64,000 nucleotides of DNA from contig NZ_JACDOH010000001.1 in the NCBI RefSeq assembly GCF_017656155.1, positions 124,001 to 188,000 of the forward strand, given 5' to 3'. Under the pieces are notes generated by a model, which was not told the DNA's origin, made no database searches, and saw only the letters and a program-made list of their open reading frames with translations. A program made the translations under genes and the position numbers. The stretch is from Thermosyntropha sp. GTDB lineage: Bacteria > Bacillota > Syntrophomonadia > Syntrophomonadales > Syntrophomonadaceae. This document shows positions 17,833 through 27,359 of this stretch, in pieces (positions within the stretch are counted from its first letter, which is position 1; every line of letters begins with the position of its first letter).

Positions 17833-19029
17833 ATGCTTAACCGCCGCAATATAACAGCTGAAGAACTGCGCCAAAAGGATGAAGAAATAGCCCGCTTAAA
17901 AAGAGAAATCAGTATTTTAAAGGCAGTTAAGAATGCCATGCCTGATGCTTATTACATAAGGGATATGGACTACAACATAATATTATGGTCTAAAAATATG
18001 GAAGAACTTACAGGTTACAAGGAGAGCGAAGTTTTAGGGAAAAAGTGTTATGACATTATAAAAGCTCCAGTGTGCAAGGATTGTCCTACCCAGAAGTGCG
18101 TTTTAAATAAATCCGGATTTGTGAAAGAAGCTCAAGATACCATGTATGACCGTTATGGCAACCCTAAGGTATGTTTAGTTTCTAATGGAGGAGTATATGA
18201 TGAAGAAGGTAATCCAATAGGGGCTATTGAGATAAGCAAAGATATAACTAAATATCACAACCTTACCAGTTCAGTTGGTGAACAGGCAGAACAGCTCAGT
18301 GCAGTATCTGAGGAGTTGGCTGCTTCTTCGCAGGAAGTAAGCGATCTTTCTGAAAAAGTAAGCGAAAATTCAGCTGAAGTTTTGCGTTTAACTGAAATTG
18401 GAGTAGAAAATACCCGAAAAATTAATGAGAAAACCATTTATTGCCAGGAATTTGCAGTCAGTATAAAAGAAAACATAGAGCAAATTAATCGTTCAATGCG
18501 CGCTTCGGTAGATAAAACTGGTATTTTGAAGCAGAAGTCGGAATTCATAATAAATGTTGTAACTTCTATTCAGAATATAGCTTCCCAGACTAATCTTTTG
18601 GCATTAAATGCTTCCATTGAAGCTGCTCGGGCTGGAGAGGCGGGCAAAGGTTTCGCAGTGGTAGCCGATGAAATAAGGAAACTGGCGGAAAGCTCAAATA
18701 TATCAGCTCAGGAGATTAAAGGAACCATTGATGAAATTATTAAACTGGTTATGGATGCTACTGAATATTTGGGAAGCACAGCAAGAGAGTTGGAGGAAGG
18801 ACAAAACCGCATAATGGAACTGGCACATCTGATAGAAGAAATTGCCGGCGAATCAGAACAGCGCTTTGAACTTATGGAAGATATAAATAAAGCAGCTACC
18901 TATACTTCTAGAATAAGTGAAGAACAGAGCCAATCTATGCAGGAGGTAGCAAGGGTAGGCCAGGAGCTGGCAGTGATAGCTCAAAAGCTGCAGGAAGAGC
19001 TGGAAAAGATGAGAAATGTGAGTTTGTAA
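17833..19029 (+). CDS. Soluble PAS-domain methyl-accepting chemotaxis protein with cysteine-rich PAS
   Basis: This is a 398-residue chemoreceptor without membrane segments, so it should act in the cytoplasm. A short coiled coil (residues ~8-30) leads into a PAS domain (~35-140). The PAS domain carries five cysteines, C72, C81, C84, C89 and C114, of which C81/C84/C89 form a CxxCxxxxC cluster. The signalling domain (~145-398) has the CheA/CheW hairpin tip [21 protein letters not shown]. The cysteines suggest sensing through a metal, cluster or redox change, which is inference. The ATG at 17833 has AGGAGGGG in front; the frame is open upstream but without a ribosome binding site. Confidence 0.9.
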   Translation: MLNRRNITAEELRQKDEEIARLKREISILKAVKNAMPDAYYIRDMDYNIILWSKNMEELTGYKESEVLGKKCYDIIKAPVCKDCPTQKCVLNKSGFVKEAQDTMYDRYGNPKVCLVSNGGVYDEEGNPIGAIEISKDITKYHNLTSSVGEQAEQLSAVSEELAASSQEVSDLSEKVSENSAEVLRLTEIGVENTRKINEKTIYCQEFAVSIKENIEQINRSMRASVDKTGILKQKSEFIINVVTSIQNIASQTNLLALNASIEAARAGEAGKGFAVVADEIRKLAESSNISAQEIKGTIDEIIKLVMDATEYLGSTARELEEGQNRIMELAHLIEEIAGESEQRFELMEDINKAATYTSRISEEQSQSMQEVARVGQELAVIAQKLQEELEKMRNVSL

Positions 19030-19067
19030 GATGAGTAGTGCCAGAGATTAAAAAGCAGGCTTATAAT

Positions 19068-19108
19068 AAAATATTCCCGGTGACAAAAAACCGGGAATAT
19101 TTAGTTTT
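19068..19108. terminator. Bidirectional terminator between chemoreceptor and minus-strand gene
   Basis: A perfect 12-bp stem, AAATATTCCCGG/CCGGGAATATTT (19068-19080 and 19091-19102), is flanked by A/T-rich tails on both sides. It can serve the plus-strand chemoreceptor and the convergent minus-strand gene. Confidence 0.75.
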
Positions 19109-19162
19109 ATAAACATGGTTATAGAATTTTGTAATTTAAAGCAATTTAAAAATTTTTTTAGA

Positions 19163-19498
19163 TTAACCTTTATAAAAGCTGCTTATAAATGAATAGCCAA
19201 TTAGAATACCGATTGCATCTTTAAAAAAACTGTTGATTACCATGTGATAGCGGATAAAAATGTCTTGCACATTAAAAATCAATATTAGATAAAATGCTAA
19301 CAAAGGAATCGTAAATACCATAATTTGCAGCTTATCAAGTTTCCAACTTCCGGGAATGCTGTATTGCCTTGTTATGTGGATAATACCTAAAATGATACCA
19401 AGTATAATATAAGAGAGATTAATAATACTTAATTGAATTACAGCGTTATATGTTTTTGAATAATATTTATTAGAAATAAACACGGCAGCAGATAGCAT
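19163..19498 (-). CDS. Hypothetical small membrane protein, possibly 5'-truncated
   Basis: The 111-residue frame from ATG at 19498 contains three strongly hydrophobic stretches (IIILGIILGII-like near residue 35, IMVFTIPLLAFYLILIF near 65, and AIGILIGYSFISS near the end). I do not recognise the family. There is no ribosome binding site before this ATG. The frame continues upstream to a TTG at 19522, but those codons are the antisense of a chemoreceptor remnant, so the true 5' end may have been lost at a recombination junction near 19500. Confidence 0.5.
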   Translation of the reverse strand: MLSAAVFISNKYYSKTYNAVIQLSIINLSYIILGIILGIIHITRQYSIPGSWKLDKLQIMVFTIPLLAFYLILIFNVQDIFIRYHMVINSFFKDAIGILIGYSFISSFYKG

Positions 19499-19502
19499 TC
19501 CT

Positions 19503-19795
19503 GAAACTGGCGGAAAGTTCAAATCTATTTGCTCAGGAGATAAAAGGCACTATAGATGAGATAACCGTTTAGTAGCCCAGGCTACCCAGTATCTTTTAGA
19601 TACCGCCAGGGAGCTGGAAGAAGGACAAAAGCGGATAACGGAGCTTGCCGGCTCAAGATGTAGAGCTGCAAATAGTTTTTATTACTAAAGTGCAAGCTGC
19701 CATAAATGAACTGAAAGAAGAAACCGAGATGACAGTAAACGTTCAAGACAATATAATAACAGCAGCTATACAATATCCGGACAGCATAAGCTGAC
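19503..19795 (+). pseudogene. Decayed fragment of a methyl-accepting chemotaxis protein
   Basis: Translated in pieces, this stretch reads [20 protein letters not shown], then two consecutive stop codons near 19570. After a frame change it reads [25 protein letters not shown]. It clearly parallels residues [20 protein letters not shown] through [16 protein letters not shown] of the intact receptor encoded at 17833-19029. It has no 5' part, at least two disruptions and a further frame change around 19655. The remaining ~140 bases are open in a third frame to a TGA near 19793. It is a relic of a tandem or dispersed receptor paralogue. Confidence 0.8.
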
Positions 19796-19808
19796 CTCAG
19801 CAAATCCG

Positions 19809-19850
19809 AAGCCCTGCGGGAGCCTTATCGGCTGACCTGCAGGGCTTTTG
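19809..19850 (+). terminator. Terminator hairpin
   Basis: A 9-bp stem AAGCCCTGC/GCAGGGCTT (19809-19817, 19839-19847) encloses a smaller AGCC/GGCT hairpin and runs into TTTT. It lies just after the chemoreceptor remnant and probably once ended it. Confidence 0.75.
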
Positions 19851-19929
19851 ATATGTTTTCCCGCTTTTTCTTTCTGTTTTTCCTGGCGAGGTTTATAATG
19901 GAAAAAAGGCTTAAAGGGGAGGGAATGAG

Positions 19930-20589
19930 GTGGATATTAATATAGTAACATTGGGAATAACCAACACTTACATTATTAAGGGCAAGAACGGTTATATTAT
20001 GGTTGATGCAGGAGAGCTCAGAAAGGAAAAGAGTTTTTTAAGGCAGGTTAAAAACTTAGGAATTGACCCTAAAAAAATTAATCTTATCATTATTACCCAC
20101 GCTCATTTTGACCATATTGGAAGTTTGGCGGATATTAAGAATATGTGCGGTTGTCCGGTGCTTATTCATCCATATGAGGCGGATATTCTAGCCAGAGGTG
20201 AGGTGGTTATACCACCAGGGACTAATACGGCGGGAAGTGTTATGAGCACAATGGGAAAAGGTTTAAAATTTTTGTTCCGCTTTAAACCGGTTACAGCAGA
20301 GCTCAGGTGTGAAGGGGAGTTTGACCTGCGTCCTTACGGGGTTAATGGAAGGGTTATCCCGACCCCGGGTCATACAAAAGGGTCTCTTTCGGTGGTTTTA
20401 GATGACGGCAGAGCAATGGTAGGGGATTTGGCCATGAATTTTGCCTTTCAGAAGACGAATTATCCCATTTTTGCTGAAATGCCGGAAGAGGTTTATAAAA
20501 GTTGGGATAAGATAAAAAAAGCGGGAGCAGAAACTATTTATCCTGCTCATGGAGCCTGCTTCCCAGTCAGCAATCTGATAGAAAAATAA
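19930..20589 (+). CDS. Metallo-beta-lactamase-fold hydrolase
   Basis: This 219-residue protein has the binuclear metal motif THAHFDHIG (H57, H59, D61, H62), the third-site histidine H148 in TPGHTKGS, the bridging D166 in VGDL and H207 in YPAHG. All ligands are present, so a hydrolase is expected, of the broad group that includes glyoxalase II and various thioesterase- or lactonase-like enzymes. The substrate cannot be told from sequence. It starts with GTG behind AGGGGAGGG and is flanked by terminators, so it is transcribed alone. Confidence 0.88.
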   Translation: MDINIVTLGITNTYIIKGKNGYIMVDAGELRKEKSFLRQVKNLGIDPKKINLIIITHAHFDHIGSLADIKNMCGCPVLIHPYEADILARGEVVIPPGTNTAGSVMSTMGKGLKFLFRFKPVTAELRCEGEFDLRPYGVNGRVIPTPGHTKGSLSVVLDDGRAMVGDLAMNFAFQKTNYPIFAEMPEEVYKSWDKIKKAGAETIYPAHGACFPVSNLIEK

Positions 20590-20619
20590 AAATAATATAA
20601 GCTTGGAAGGGGATTTTTT

Positions 20620-20647
20620 AAGGCAGCTTTAAACGGCTGCCTTTTTT
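20620..20647 (+). terminator. Terminator before the arginine operon
   Basis: The stem GGCAGC/GCTGCC (20622-20627, 20636-20641) has a TTTAAACG loop and six T residues. The same AGCTTTAAACGGCT core recurs in the terminator after argG. Confidence 0.85.
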
Positions 20648-20681
20648 GTTTTTGAAGCAGGTTAAGAATGACAGAACACCA

Positions 20682-20710
20682 TTGAAAAAATATTCATATA
20701 GATGTATAAT
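20682..20710 (+). promoter_or_regulatory. argC promoter with overlapping ArgR-like box
   Basis: The -35 TTGAAA (20682-20687) and -10 TATAAT (20705-20710) are separated by exactly 17 bases. An imperfect palindrome TGAAAAAATATTCA (20683-20696) overlaps the -35 and resembles the arginine-repressor box consensus (TGAAT-A/T-rich-ATTCA). Binding here would block RNA polymerase when arginine is plentiful. The repressor gene is not in the window. Confidence 0.75.
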
Positions 20711-20794
20711 TATAAAAACATTATGGAATCTTACAGGATATGGTTATTAAATTTAAGATTCGTAAATAAGGTCAGCAAAGGAGGTTTTTAAAAA

Positions 20795-21841
20795 ATGGCA
20801 AAATATAAGATAGGCATAATCGGGGATGGTTATACGGCTGCTGACCTTTTAAGGTTGATGGCAGGTCATGATGAAATAGAACCGGTTTGCATATTTTCGG
20901 TTGATAACATAGGAAAGAGAATAGATGAGGTATATCCAAGCCTTGCGCACTTTAGCTCTTTGGTTTGTGAACCTACCGATTTGGGGACTATAAAGAAAAA
21001 ATGTGATGCAGTTTTTTTGGCTCTTCCTCATGGACTTTCAGTGCCAATAGTTTCCGAACTGGCAGCTGCCGGGATAAAGTGTATTGATTTAGGAGCAGAT
21101 TTTAGGCTGAAAGATGCCCGTGTTTATGCTGCCTATTATGATAAAGAGCATGAAAATCCGTATCTTTTAAATAAGGCAGTTTACGGTATACCTGAACTTA
21201 ATCGGGAGAAGATAAAAAATGCAGATATTATAGCAAATCCCGGATGTTTTCCGACCAGTGCTATAATCCCCCTCTCTCCCCTGCTTAAAGCTGGAGTGGT
21301 TGAAAGTGAGAATATAATCATAGATTCGAAAACTGGGGTATCAGGGGCAGGGAGAAGTTTGAAGCTTGCCAGCATGTTTTGTGAAGTAAATGAAGGGGTA
21401 AAAGCTTATAGTGTAGGAAGACACCGGCATATGCCGGAGATAGCTCAGGAGCTAAGCTTGGCTGCCGGTAAAGAAGTTGACCTTGTTTTTACTCCCCACC
21501 TTGTTCCCATGAGCCGCGGAATTTTAAGCACGATTTATGTAAGGCTTAAGCCGGGGGTTAAGGGTAAAGAGATAAGAGAAGTTTTAGAAGAACAGTATGA
21601 AAATGAGTTTTTTGTTCGACTTCTGCCGAATGGACTTATGCCCCAGACCAGGTGGGTTTATGGCAGTAATTTTATAGATATAGGGATTTATAGCGATGAA
21701 AATAGAGGAAAGGCTATTTTGGTTTCAGCAATAGATAATTTGGTTAAAGGGGCTTCAGGGCAGGCCCTGCAAAATTTAAACCTGGTTTTGAGATTGGAAG
21801 AAGGAAAAGGGTTAAAAAATTTAGCACCATTATTTCCATAA
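20795..21841 (+). CDS. argC: N-acetyl-gamma-glutamyl-phosphate reductase
   Basis: This 348-residue enzyme reduces N-acetylglutamyl-5-phosphate to the semialdehyde with NADPH. The nucleotide-binding start is GIIGDGYTAADLLRL, and the catalytic cysteine is C151 in IANPGCFPTSA. Residues GRHRHMPEI belong to the active-site region. It is the first gene of argCJBDFG, behind AAAGGAGG. Confidence 0.97.
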   Translation: MAKYKIGIIGDGYTAADLLRLMAGHDEIEPVCIFSVDNIGKRIDEVYPSLAHFSSLVCEPTDLGTIKKKCDAVFLALPHGLSVPIVSELAAAGIKCIDLGADFRLKDARVYAAYYDKEHENPYLLNKAVYGIPELNREKIKNADIIANPGCFPTSAIIPLSPLLKAGVVESENIIIDSKTGVSGAGRSLKLASMFCEVNEGVKAYSVGRHRHMPEIAQELSLAAGKEVDLVFTPHLVPMSRGILSTIYVRLKPGVKGKEIREVLEEQYENEFFVRLLPNGLMPQTRWVYGSNFIDIGIYSDENRGKAILVSAIDNLVKGASGQALQNLNLVLRLEEGKGLKNLAPLFP

Positions 21842-21864
21842 GATGAAGCTGGAGGATGATGCAG

Positions 21865-23070
21865 ATGAAAATTATAGATGGTTCAATAACTGCTCCGAAA
21901 GGTTTTAAGGCGGGAGCGGTATGTGCAGGGATAAAGAAGAAAGGTAAAAGGGATATTGCTGTTATATATTCAGAGGTAAAATGCAGTGCGGCCGGGGTTT
22001 TTACTACCAACAAGGTGCGGGCAGCCTGTGTCGACTTTAACCGGGAACAGTTAAAAGACGGTTTTGCCCAGGCTGTTGTGGTAAACAGCGGGAATGCCAA
22101 TGCCTGCACAGGTGAAAGGGGATGGCAGGATACGATTAAGATGGCGGAAACAGCTGCCAATCTTCTCAATATTGATGTTAAAGATGTTATAGTTGCTTCT
22201 ACCGGAGTTATCGGGGTGTTTATGCCGATGGATAAGGTTTTGGACGGTATCAGTCGGGCGGTGCAAAACCTATCTGCTGAAGGAGGGGCTGATGCTGCCC
22301 TGGCTATTCTTACAACCGATTTGGTTACCAAGGAGATAGCGGTGGAAATCGAGCTTGGCGGAAAGCCGGTAAGGATTGGGGCTATAGCCAAAGGTTCTGG
22401 CATGATTCATCCAAATATGGCGACTATGCTCGCTTTTATAGCTACTGATGCCAATATAAGCAGCCGTTGTCTGCAAAAGCTTTTGTCCTCTTCGGCGGAT
22501 GTTTCCTACAACATGATAAGCGTAGATCGGGACACATCAACTAATGATATGGCGATTATTATGGCGAACGGATTAGCAGGAAACGAGCTTATCGATGATG
22601 AAAATTCACCTGAGTTTAAGGAATTTAAGAAGGCTTTGAATTATATAAACATAACCTTGGCCAAGATGATTGCCAGAGATGGGGAAGGGGCTACCCGCCT
22701 TATTGAAGTGAAGGTGATTAACGCCCCTGATGAAAAAAATGCCCGGCTTATTGCCCGCTCTGTTGTTTCTTCAAACCTTACCAAAGCTGCGATTTTCGGG
22801 CATGATGCCAACTGGGGCAGGATTTTGGCAGCAGCAGGCTATTCCGGGGCGGATTTTGATCCCGGTAAGGTTGATATATATCTGGGGTCCGAGAAAATGG
22901 CGGAAAACGGTATGGGATTGATTTTTGACGAAGACAAGGCATTGGAGGAATTACAAAAAGACCCGGTGGTAATTATTGTAGATCTTAAATCAGGGGATAA
23001 AACAGCTGCCGCCTGGGGATGCGACCTTTCCTACGATTATGTCCGCATAAATGCGGAATACCGGACTTGA
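21865..23070 (+). CDS. argJ: Bifunctional ornithine acetyltransferase / N-acetylglutamate synthase
   Basis: ArgJ moves the acetyl group from N-acetylornithine to glutamate, giving the cyclic arginine pathway. The self-cleavage site is visible in NMATMLAF, where the chain splits before the threonine that becomes the nucleophile. Two start codons at 21856 and 21859 lie on top of the GGAGGA ribosome binding site, so the ATG at 21865 (MKIIDGSITAPKGF, 401 residues) is preferred. The stop overlaps a possible argB start (ATGA at 23070). Whether it is mono- or bifunctional cannot be read directly. Confidence 0.95.
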   Translation: MKIIDGSITAPKGFKAGAVCAGIKKKGKRDIAVIYSEVKCSAAGVFTTNKVRAACVDFNREQLKDGFAQAVVVNSGNANACTGERGWQDTIKMAETAANLLNIDVKDVIVASTGVIGVFMPMDKVLDGISRAVQNLSAEGGADAALAILTTDLVTKEIAVEIELGGKPVRIGAIAKGSGMIHPNMATMLAFIATDANISSRCLQKLLSSSADVSYNMISVDRDTSTNDMAIIMANGLAGNELIDDENSPEFKEFKKALNYINITLAKMIARDGEGATRLIEVKVINAPDEKNARLIARSVVSSNLTKAAIFGHDANWGRILAAAGYSGADFDPGKVDIYLGSEKMAENGMGLIFDEDKALEELQKDPVVIIVDLKSGDKTAAAWGCDLSYDYVRINAEYRT

Positions 23071-23090
23071 TGAAAACGGGGGGATTAACA

Positions 23091-23954
23091 TTGGTCATAA
23101 GTGCGATGGAAAAAGCAGAGATACTGGTGGAAGCCCTGCCTTATATAAAGGAGTTTTACGGCAAAAAAGTAGTTATAAAATACGGCGGGGCTGCCATGAT
23201 CGACTGTGAGCTAAAACATAAGGTTATGCAGGACATTGTTCTTATGAAATATGTAGGTATGCACCCGATTGTAGTACACGGTGGGGGACCGGAGATAAGC
23301 GGGATGCTTAAACGCTTGGAGCTGAAAAGCGAGTTTGTTGATGGCTTAAGGGTTACTGATGCGGAAACTATGGAAATAGTAGAGATGGTTCTGGTAGGCA
23401 AGGTGAATAAAGAAATCGTAGCTGGAATTGAAGCTAATGGGGGAAAAGCAGTCGGGATTTCCGGCAAAGATGGAGGGCTTTTAAAAGCCGGGCCTATTGA
23501 CTCTACCGGCAGGTTAGGTTTTGTGGGAGAAGTCAGAAGTGTAAACCCGCAGATAATCGAGACGGTTATTGAAAATGGCTATATACCTGTAATTGCACCG
23601 ATTGGCATGGATAATAAACAGCAGAGTTATAATATTAATGCTGATTTGGCTGCTGCTGCCATTGCGGTAGCGATGAAGGCGGATAAACTAGTGCTTTTAA
23701 CCGATGTTCCCGGCCTGTTAAGGGAACCCGATAATCCTTCTTCTCTTATTTCGGTTCTTAAGGTAAGCGAAGTTGATAATTACATCAGGGATGGAATTAT
23801 TGCCGGCGGGATGCTTCCAAAAATAAAGTGCTGTGTAGAAGCTGTAACCGGTGGAGTAGGAAGAACCCACATAATCGATGGAAGAGTGCCTCATTCTATT
23901 TTATTGGAAATATTCACCAAACAGGGGATAGGAACTATGGTTATCGATGAATAA
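23091..23954 (+). CDS. argB: Acetylglutamate kinase
   Basis: This amino-acid kinase phosphorylates N-acetylglutamate, often the arginine-feedback step. Motifs include KYGGAAM near the N-terminus, VVHGGGPEIS, and the C-terminal GGMLPKIKCCVEA. I favour TTG at 23091, behind GGGGGGATT, which gives the usual short N-terminus before MEKAEILVEALPYI (287 residues). The ATG at 23070 overlapping the argJ stop is an alternative. Confidence 0.95.
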   Translation: MVISAMEKAEILVEALPYIKEFYGKKVVIKYGGAAMIDCELKHKVMQDIVLMKYVGMHPIVVHGGGPEISGMLKRLELKSEFVDGLRVTDAETMEIVEMVLVGKVNKEIVAGIEANGGKAVGISGKDGGLLKAGPIDSTGRLGFVGEVRSVNPQIIETVIENGYIPVIAPIGMDNKQQSYNINADLAAAAIAVAMKADKLVLLTDVPGLLREPDNPSSLISVLKVSEVDNYIRDGIIAGGMLPKIKCCVEAVTGGVGRTHIIDGRVPHSILLEIFTKQGIGTMVIDE

Positions 23955-23980
23955 GGTGTTTTAAGGAAGGGGAAAGGCTT

Positions 23981-25171
23981 ATGACTAATAAAGAGATTTT
24001 AGATAAAGGACAGGCAAATATTATGTCAACTTATGCACGATTTCCCATAGCTTTAGTCAAAGGCAAAGATTCTTATGTATGGGATGCCGACGGCAAACAG
24101 TACCTTGATTTTGTGGCTGGAATTGCTACCTGTGTTTTAGGACATTCTCCTGATGCTTTAATACAGGCATTAAAGGAACAGGCTGCTAATCTGTGGCATG
24201 TTTCCAATCTCTATTGGATAGAGCCCCAGGTTAGATTGGCAGAAAAGCTTACCTGCCTTTCAGGATTAGATAAGGTTTTTTTCTGCAACAGTGGAGCTGA
24301 AGCTAATGAAGCGGCGATAAAGCTTACTCGCAAATATTTTTACCGGCAGAATGAGCCCGAAAAAAATGAGATTATTGTTTTTAAAAATTCTTTCCACGGG
24401 CGGACTATGGGGGCTTTGACTGCTACTGGTCAGTATAAATACCACGAAGGCTTTGCCCCTCTTTTAGAAGGAATAGTATATGCTGAATATAATGACATAA
24501 TGTCGGTACAAAACCTTGTAAATGACAGGACTGCAGCGGTTATGATAGAGCCGGTTCAGGGAGAAGGAGGCATAAGACCGGCTGATTTTAATTTTTTGCA
24601 GAGTCTTAGAAAACTGTGTGACCAGGAAGGGATTTTGTTAGTTTTTGACGAAGTGCAGACAGGGGTAGGAAGGACCGGTAAGTTTTTTGCCTTTGAAAAT
24701 TATGGGATAAAACCGGACATTGTCACTTTGGCCAAAGGCTTGGGAGGAGGTTTCCCGATTGGGGCAGTTATAGCCAGTAATAAGGCAGCGTTTGGATTTG
24801 CCCCGGGGGATCATGCTTCGACTTTTGGCGGCAATCCTTTGGCATGTGCGGTAGCAGACAAAGTGGTTGAAATAGTAGGAGAACCGGCTTTTTTAGAGGA
24901 AGTGGAAAATAAGGGAAGACTTTTAATGGAAGAGATTGAAAAACTTGCTGATCCCCGAATAAGAGAAATAAGGGGACGGGGGCTGCTTATCGGAGTAGAG
25001 TTTGACCGCGAAGTTAAAGGGCTTATTGAAATATGCCTTGAGAAAGGTTTGCTTCTGGTAGGTGCCGGGGGCAAGGTGGTTCGTTTTGTGCCTCCGCTAA
25101 CGGTGAATGAAATTGAAATAAGACAGGCGGCAGGAATATTTAAAGAGGCCTTAAAAAAATGGCAGGAATAA
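23981..25171 (+). CDS. argD: Acetylornithine aminotransferase
   Basis: This is a 396-residue class III PLP aminotransferase that converts N-acetylglutamate semialdehyde to N-acetylornithine. Motifs are NSGAEANEAAIKLTRKY, SFHGRTMGALTATGQ, DEVQTGVGRTGKFFA and the PLP lysine in LAKGLGGGFP (about K252). It may also serve lysine synthesis as succinyl-DAP aminotransferase, as is known for this family. Confidence 0.96.
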   Translation: MTNKEILDKGQANIMSTYARFPIALVKGKDSYVWDADGKQYLDFVAGIATCVLGHSPDALIQALKEQAANLWHVSNLYWIEPQVRLAEKLTCLSGLDKVFFCNSGAEANEAAIKLTRKYFYRQNEPEKNEIIVFKNSFHGRTMGALTATGQYKYHEGFAPLLEGIVYAEYNDIMSVQNLVNDRTAAVMIEPVQGEGGIRPADFNFLQSLRKLCDQEGILLVFDEVQTGVGRTGKFFAFENYGIKPDIVTLAKGLGGGFPIGAVIASNKAAFGFAPGDHASTFGGNPLACAVADKVVEIVGEPAFLEEVENKGRLLMEEIEKLADPRIREIRGRGLLIGVEFDREVKGLIEICLEKGLLLVGAGGKVVRFVPPLTVNEIEIRQAAGIFKEALKKWQE

Positions 25172-25183
25172 AGGAGTGGGAAT

Positions 25184-26125
25184 ATGTTTAAGATTAATGA
25201 TACTTTAAGGGGACGGGATTTTATAAGCGTTCACGATTTTACCGCTGAAGAAATAGCTTATATCCTGGAAGTAGGACATGCTTTAAAAAAGATGAAGAAA
25301 GAGGGAATAGAGCATCACTATCTTAAAGGTAAAACCTTGGGTATGATATTTCAGAAATCTTCTACCAGAACCCGGGTAGCTTTTGAGGTGGGAATGTATC
25401 AATTGGGAGGACATGCCCTGTTTTTAAGCCCGCGTGATATTCAACTGGGACGGGGGGAAACTATAAAAGATACGGCTAAAGTCCTTTCCCGTATGGTAGA
25501 TGGGATAATGATACGTACTTTTTCACATGATGAGGTTTTAGAACTGGCTTATCATGCTGAGATTCCGGTTATAAACGGCCTTACTGACCTGCTTCATCCT
25601 ACTCAGGTGATAGGAGACCTTATGACTATTCAGGAACATAAGGGGGCTTTAAAAGGGCTTAAATGTGCTTTTATCGGAGATGGCAACAATGTAGCTCATT
25701 CCCTTTTGTTTGGGGGAGCTAAAGTAGGAATGGATGTGGTAATCGCAAGCCCACAAGGATTTGAACCAGATGCAGAAATTTTGGCTAAAGCCAGAGAAGA
25801 TGCGAAAGAAACCGGGGCTAAGCTGTGGGTTGTTAATGACCCTAAAGAGGCTGTCAAAGATGCGGATATAGTGTATACTGATGTATGGGCAAGCATGGGG
25901 CAGGAGAATGAAGCGGAAGAAAAAGAAAAGGAATTCTGGCCTTATCAGGTAAACAGCGAGCTTTTAAGCCTGGCTGCGAAAGATGCCATTGTTCTCCACT
26001 GTTTGCCGGCTAAAAGAGGAAAGGAAATAACTGATGAAGTTATGGACGGACCTCAGTCGGTAGTTTTTGAAGAAGCGGAAAACCGCCTGCATGCCCATAA
26101 AGCAATAATGGCAGTCATAATGTAA
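25184..26125 (+). CDS. argF: Ornithine carbamoyltransferase
   Basis: The 313-residue enzyme makes citrulline from ornithine and carbamoyl phosphate. The carbamoyl-phosphate motif STRTR is at residues 60-64; HPTQ (in LLHPTQVIGDL) and the ornithine-binding HCLPAKRG follow. SMGQENEAEEK belongs to the SMG loop that distinguishes ornithine from aspartate carbamoyltransferase. It starts 13 bases after argD. Confidence 0.96.
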   Translation: MFKINDTLRGRDFISVHDFTAEEIAYILEVGHALKKMKKEGIEHHYLKGKTLGMIFQKSSTRTRVAFEVGMYQLGGHALFLSPRDIQLGRGETIKDTAKVLSRMVDGIMIRTFSHDEVLELAYHAEIPVINGLTDLLHPTQVIGDLMTIQEHKGALKGLKCAFIGDGNNVAHSLLFGGAKVGMDVVIASPQGFEPDAEILAKAREDAKETGAKLWVVNDPKEAVKDADIVYTDVWASMGQENEAEEKEKEFWPYQVNSELLSLAAKDAIVLHCLPAKRGKEITDEVMDGPQSVVFEEAENRLHAHKAIMAVIM

Positions 26126-26144
26126 AAAATAGGAGGCAGAAAAG

Positions 26145-27353
26145 ATGGAAAAGGTAGTTTTAGCTTATTCAGGAGGATTGGATACTTCTATAATTATCCC
26201 CTGGCTTAAAGAGAATTACGGATATGAAGTAATAGCTTTCTGTGCCGATTTAGGACAAGGTGAAGAATTGGAACCGGTAAGGGAAAAAGCCATAAAGTCG
26301 GGGGCATCCAAGATATATGTGGAAGATTTAAAGGAAGAATTTGTACGGGATTATATTTTTCCGGTGCTTAAAGCAGGAGCAGTTTATGAAAAAAAATATC
26401 TTTTGGGGACTTCTTTTGCCCGTCCGCTTATTGCCAAAAAAATGGTGGAAATTGCGGAAAAAGAAGGGGCGGTTGCCATTTGCCACGGGGCAACCGGTAA
26501 AGGAAATGACCAAGTCAGGTTTGAGTTGGGAGTCAAAGCCTTAAACCCGGACCTTAAAATAATTGCTCCCTGGCGGGAATGGGACATAAAATCCAGAGAA
26601 GATGCCATCGATTATGCCGTGAAGCACGGTATTGAAGTGCCGGTTACCAAAGATAAGATTTACAGCCGGGATCGCAATTTATGGCATATATCACATGAAG
26701 GCGGGGATTTAGAAGACCCGGCCAACGAGCCTAAAGATGACCTTTATGTTTTGACTGTTCCGCCGGAAAAAGCCCCGGACAAGCCGACTTATCTGGAAAT
26801 AGGCTTCAAAGAAGGGGTGCCTGTTTCTATAAATGGAAAAGAATATGGGCCGGTTGAGCTTTTAACTGAATTAAACCGCATAGGCGGGGAAAATGGCGTA
26901 GGGATTGTAAGCATAGTGGAAAACAGGTTGGTAGGCATGAAATCAAGAGGGGTTTATGAAACTCCGGGAGGAACTATTTTGTATACTGCCCATGATGAAC
27001 TGGAAAGGCTTACTTTAGATAGACGCACCCTTAAATTTAAACAGGAAATGGCTATAACCTATGCTGAATTGGTTTATGACGGCAATTGGTTCTGCAAGCT
27101 GAGATATGCGTTAGATGCTTTTGTAAACGAAACCCAAAAAACTGTGACTGGGACGGTAAAAGTAAAGCTTTATAAAGGAAACTGCCAGGCAGTAGCCTCA
27201 TGGTCGCCTTATTCCCTCTATAATGAAGAATTAGCAACTTTTGGAGCTAGTGAAATTTACAGCCATAAAGATGCAGCTGGGTTTATCAATCTTTTTGGTT
27301 TGCCACTTACCGTTCAGGCTTTACTGGAAAGAAAACTTAAAGAGGATAAATAA
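26145..27353 (+). CDS. argG: Argininosuccinate synthase
   Basis: This 402-residue ligase joins citrulline and aspartate with ATP. The PP-motif [10 protein letters not shown] is at residues 7-16, and [15 protein letters not shown] and [19 protein letters not shown] follow. It is the last gene of this cluster; a strong terminator follows directly and argH, the next pathway step, is not here. Confidence 0.97.
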   Translation: MEKVVLAYSGGLDTSIIIPWLKENYGYEVIAFCADLGQGEELEPVREKAIKSGASKIYVEDLKEEFVRDYIFPVLKAGAVYEKKYLLGTSFARPLIAKKMVEIAEKEGAVAICHGATGKGNDQVRFELGVKALNPDLKIIAPWREWDIKSREDAIDYAVKHGIEVPVTKDKIYSRDRNLWHISHEGGDLEDPANEPKDDLYVLTVPPEKAPDKPTYLEIGFKEGVPVSINGKEYGPVELLTELNRIGGENGVGIVSIVENRLVGMKSRGVYETPGGTILYTAHDELERLTLDRRTLKFKQEMAITYAELVYDGNWFCKLRYALDAFVNETQKTVTGTVKVKLYKGNCQAVASWSPYSLYNEELATFGASEIYSHKDAAGFINLFGLPLTVQALLERKLKEDK

Positions 27354-27359
27354 AAAAGA

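Noticed and set aside
21744-22403. 219-residue minus-strand frame in argJ
   Set aside because: It lies wholly antisense to argJ and the end of argC, with low-complexity Ser/Ala-rich sequence and no ribosome binding site.
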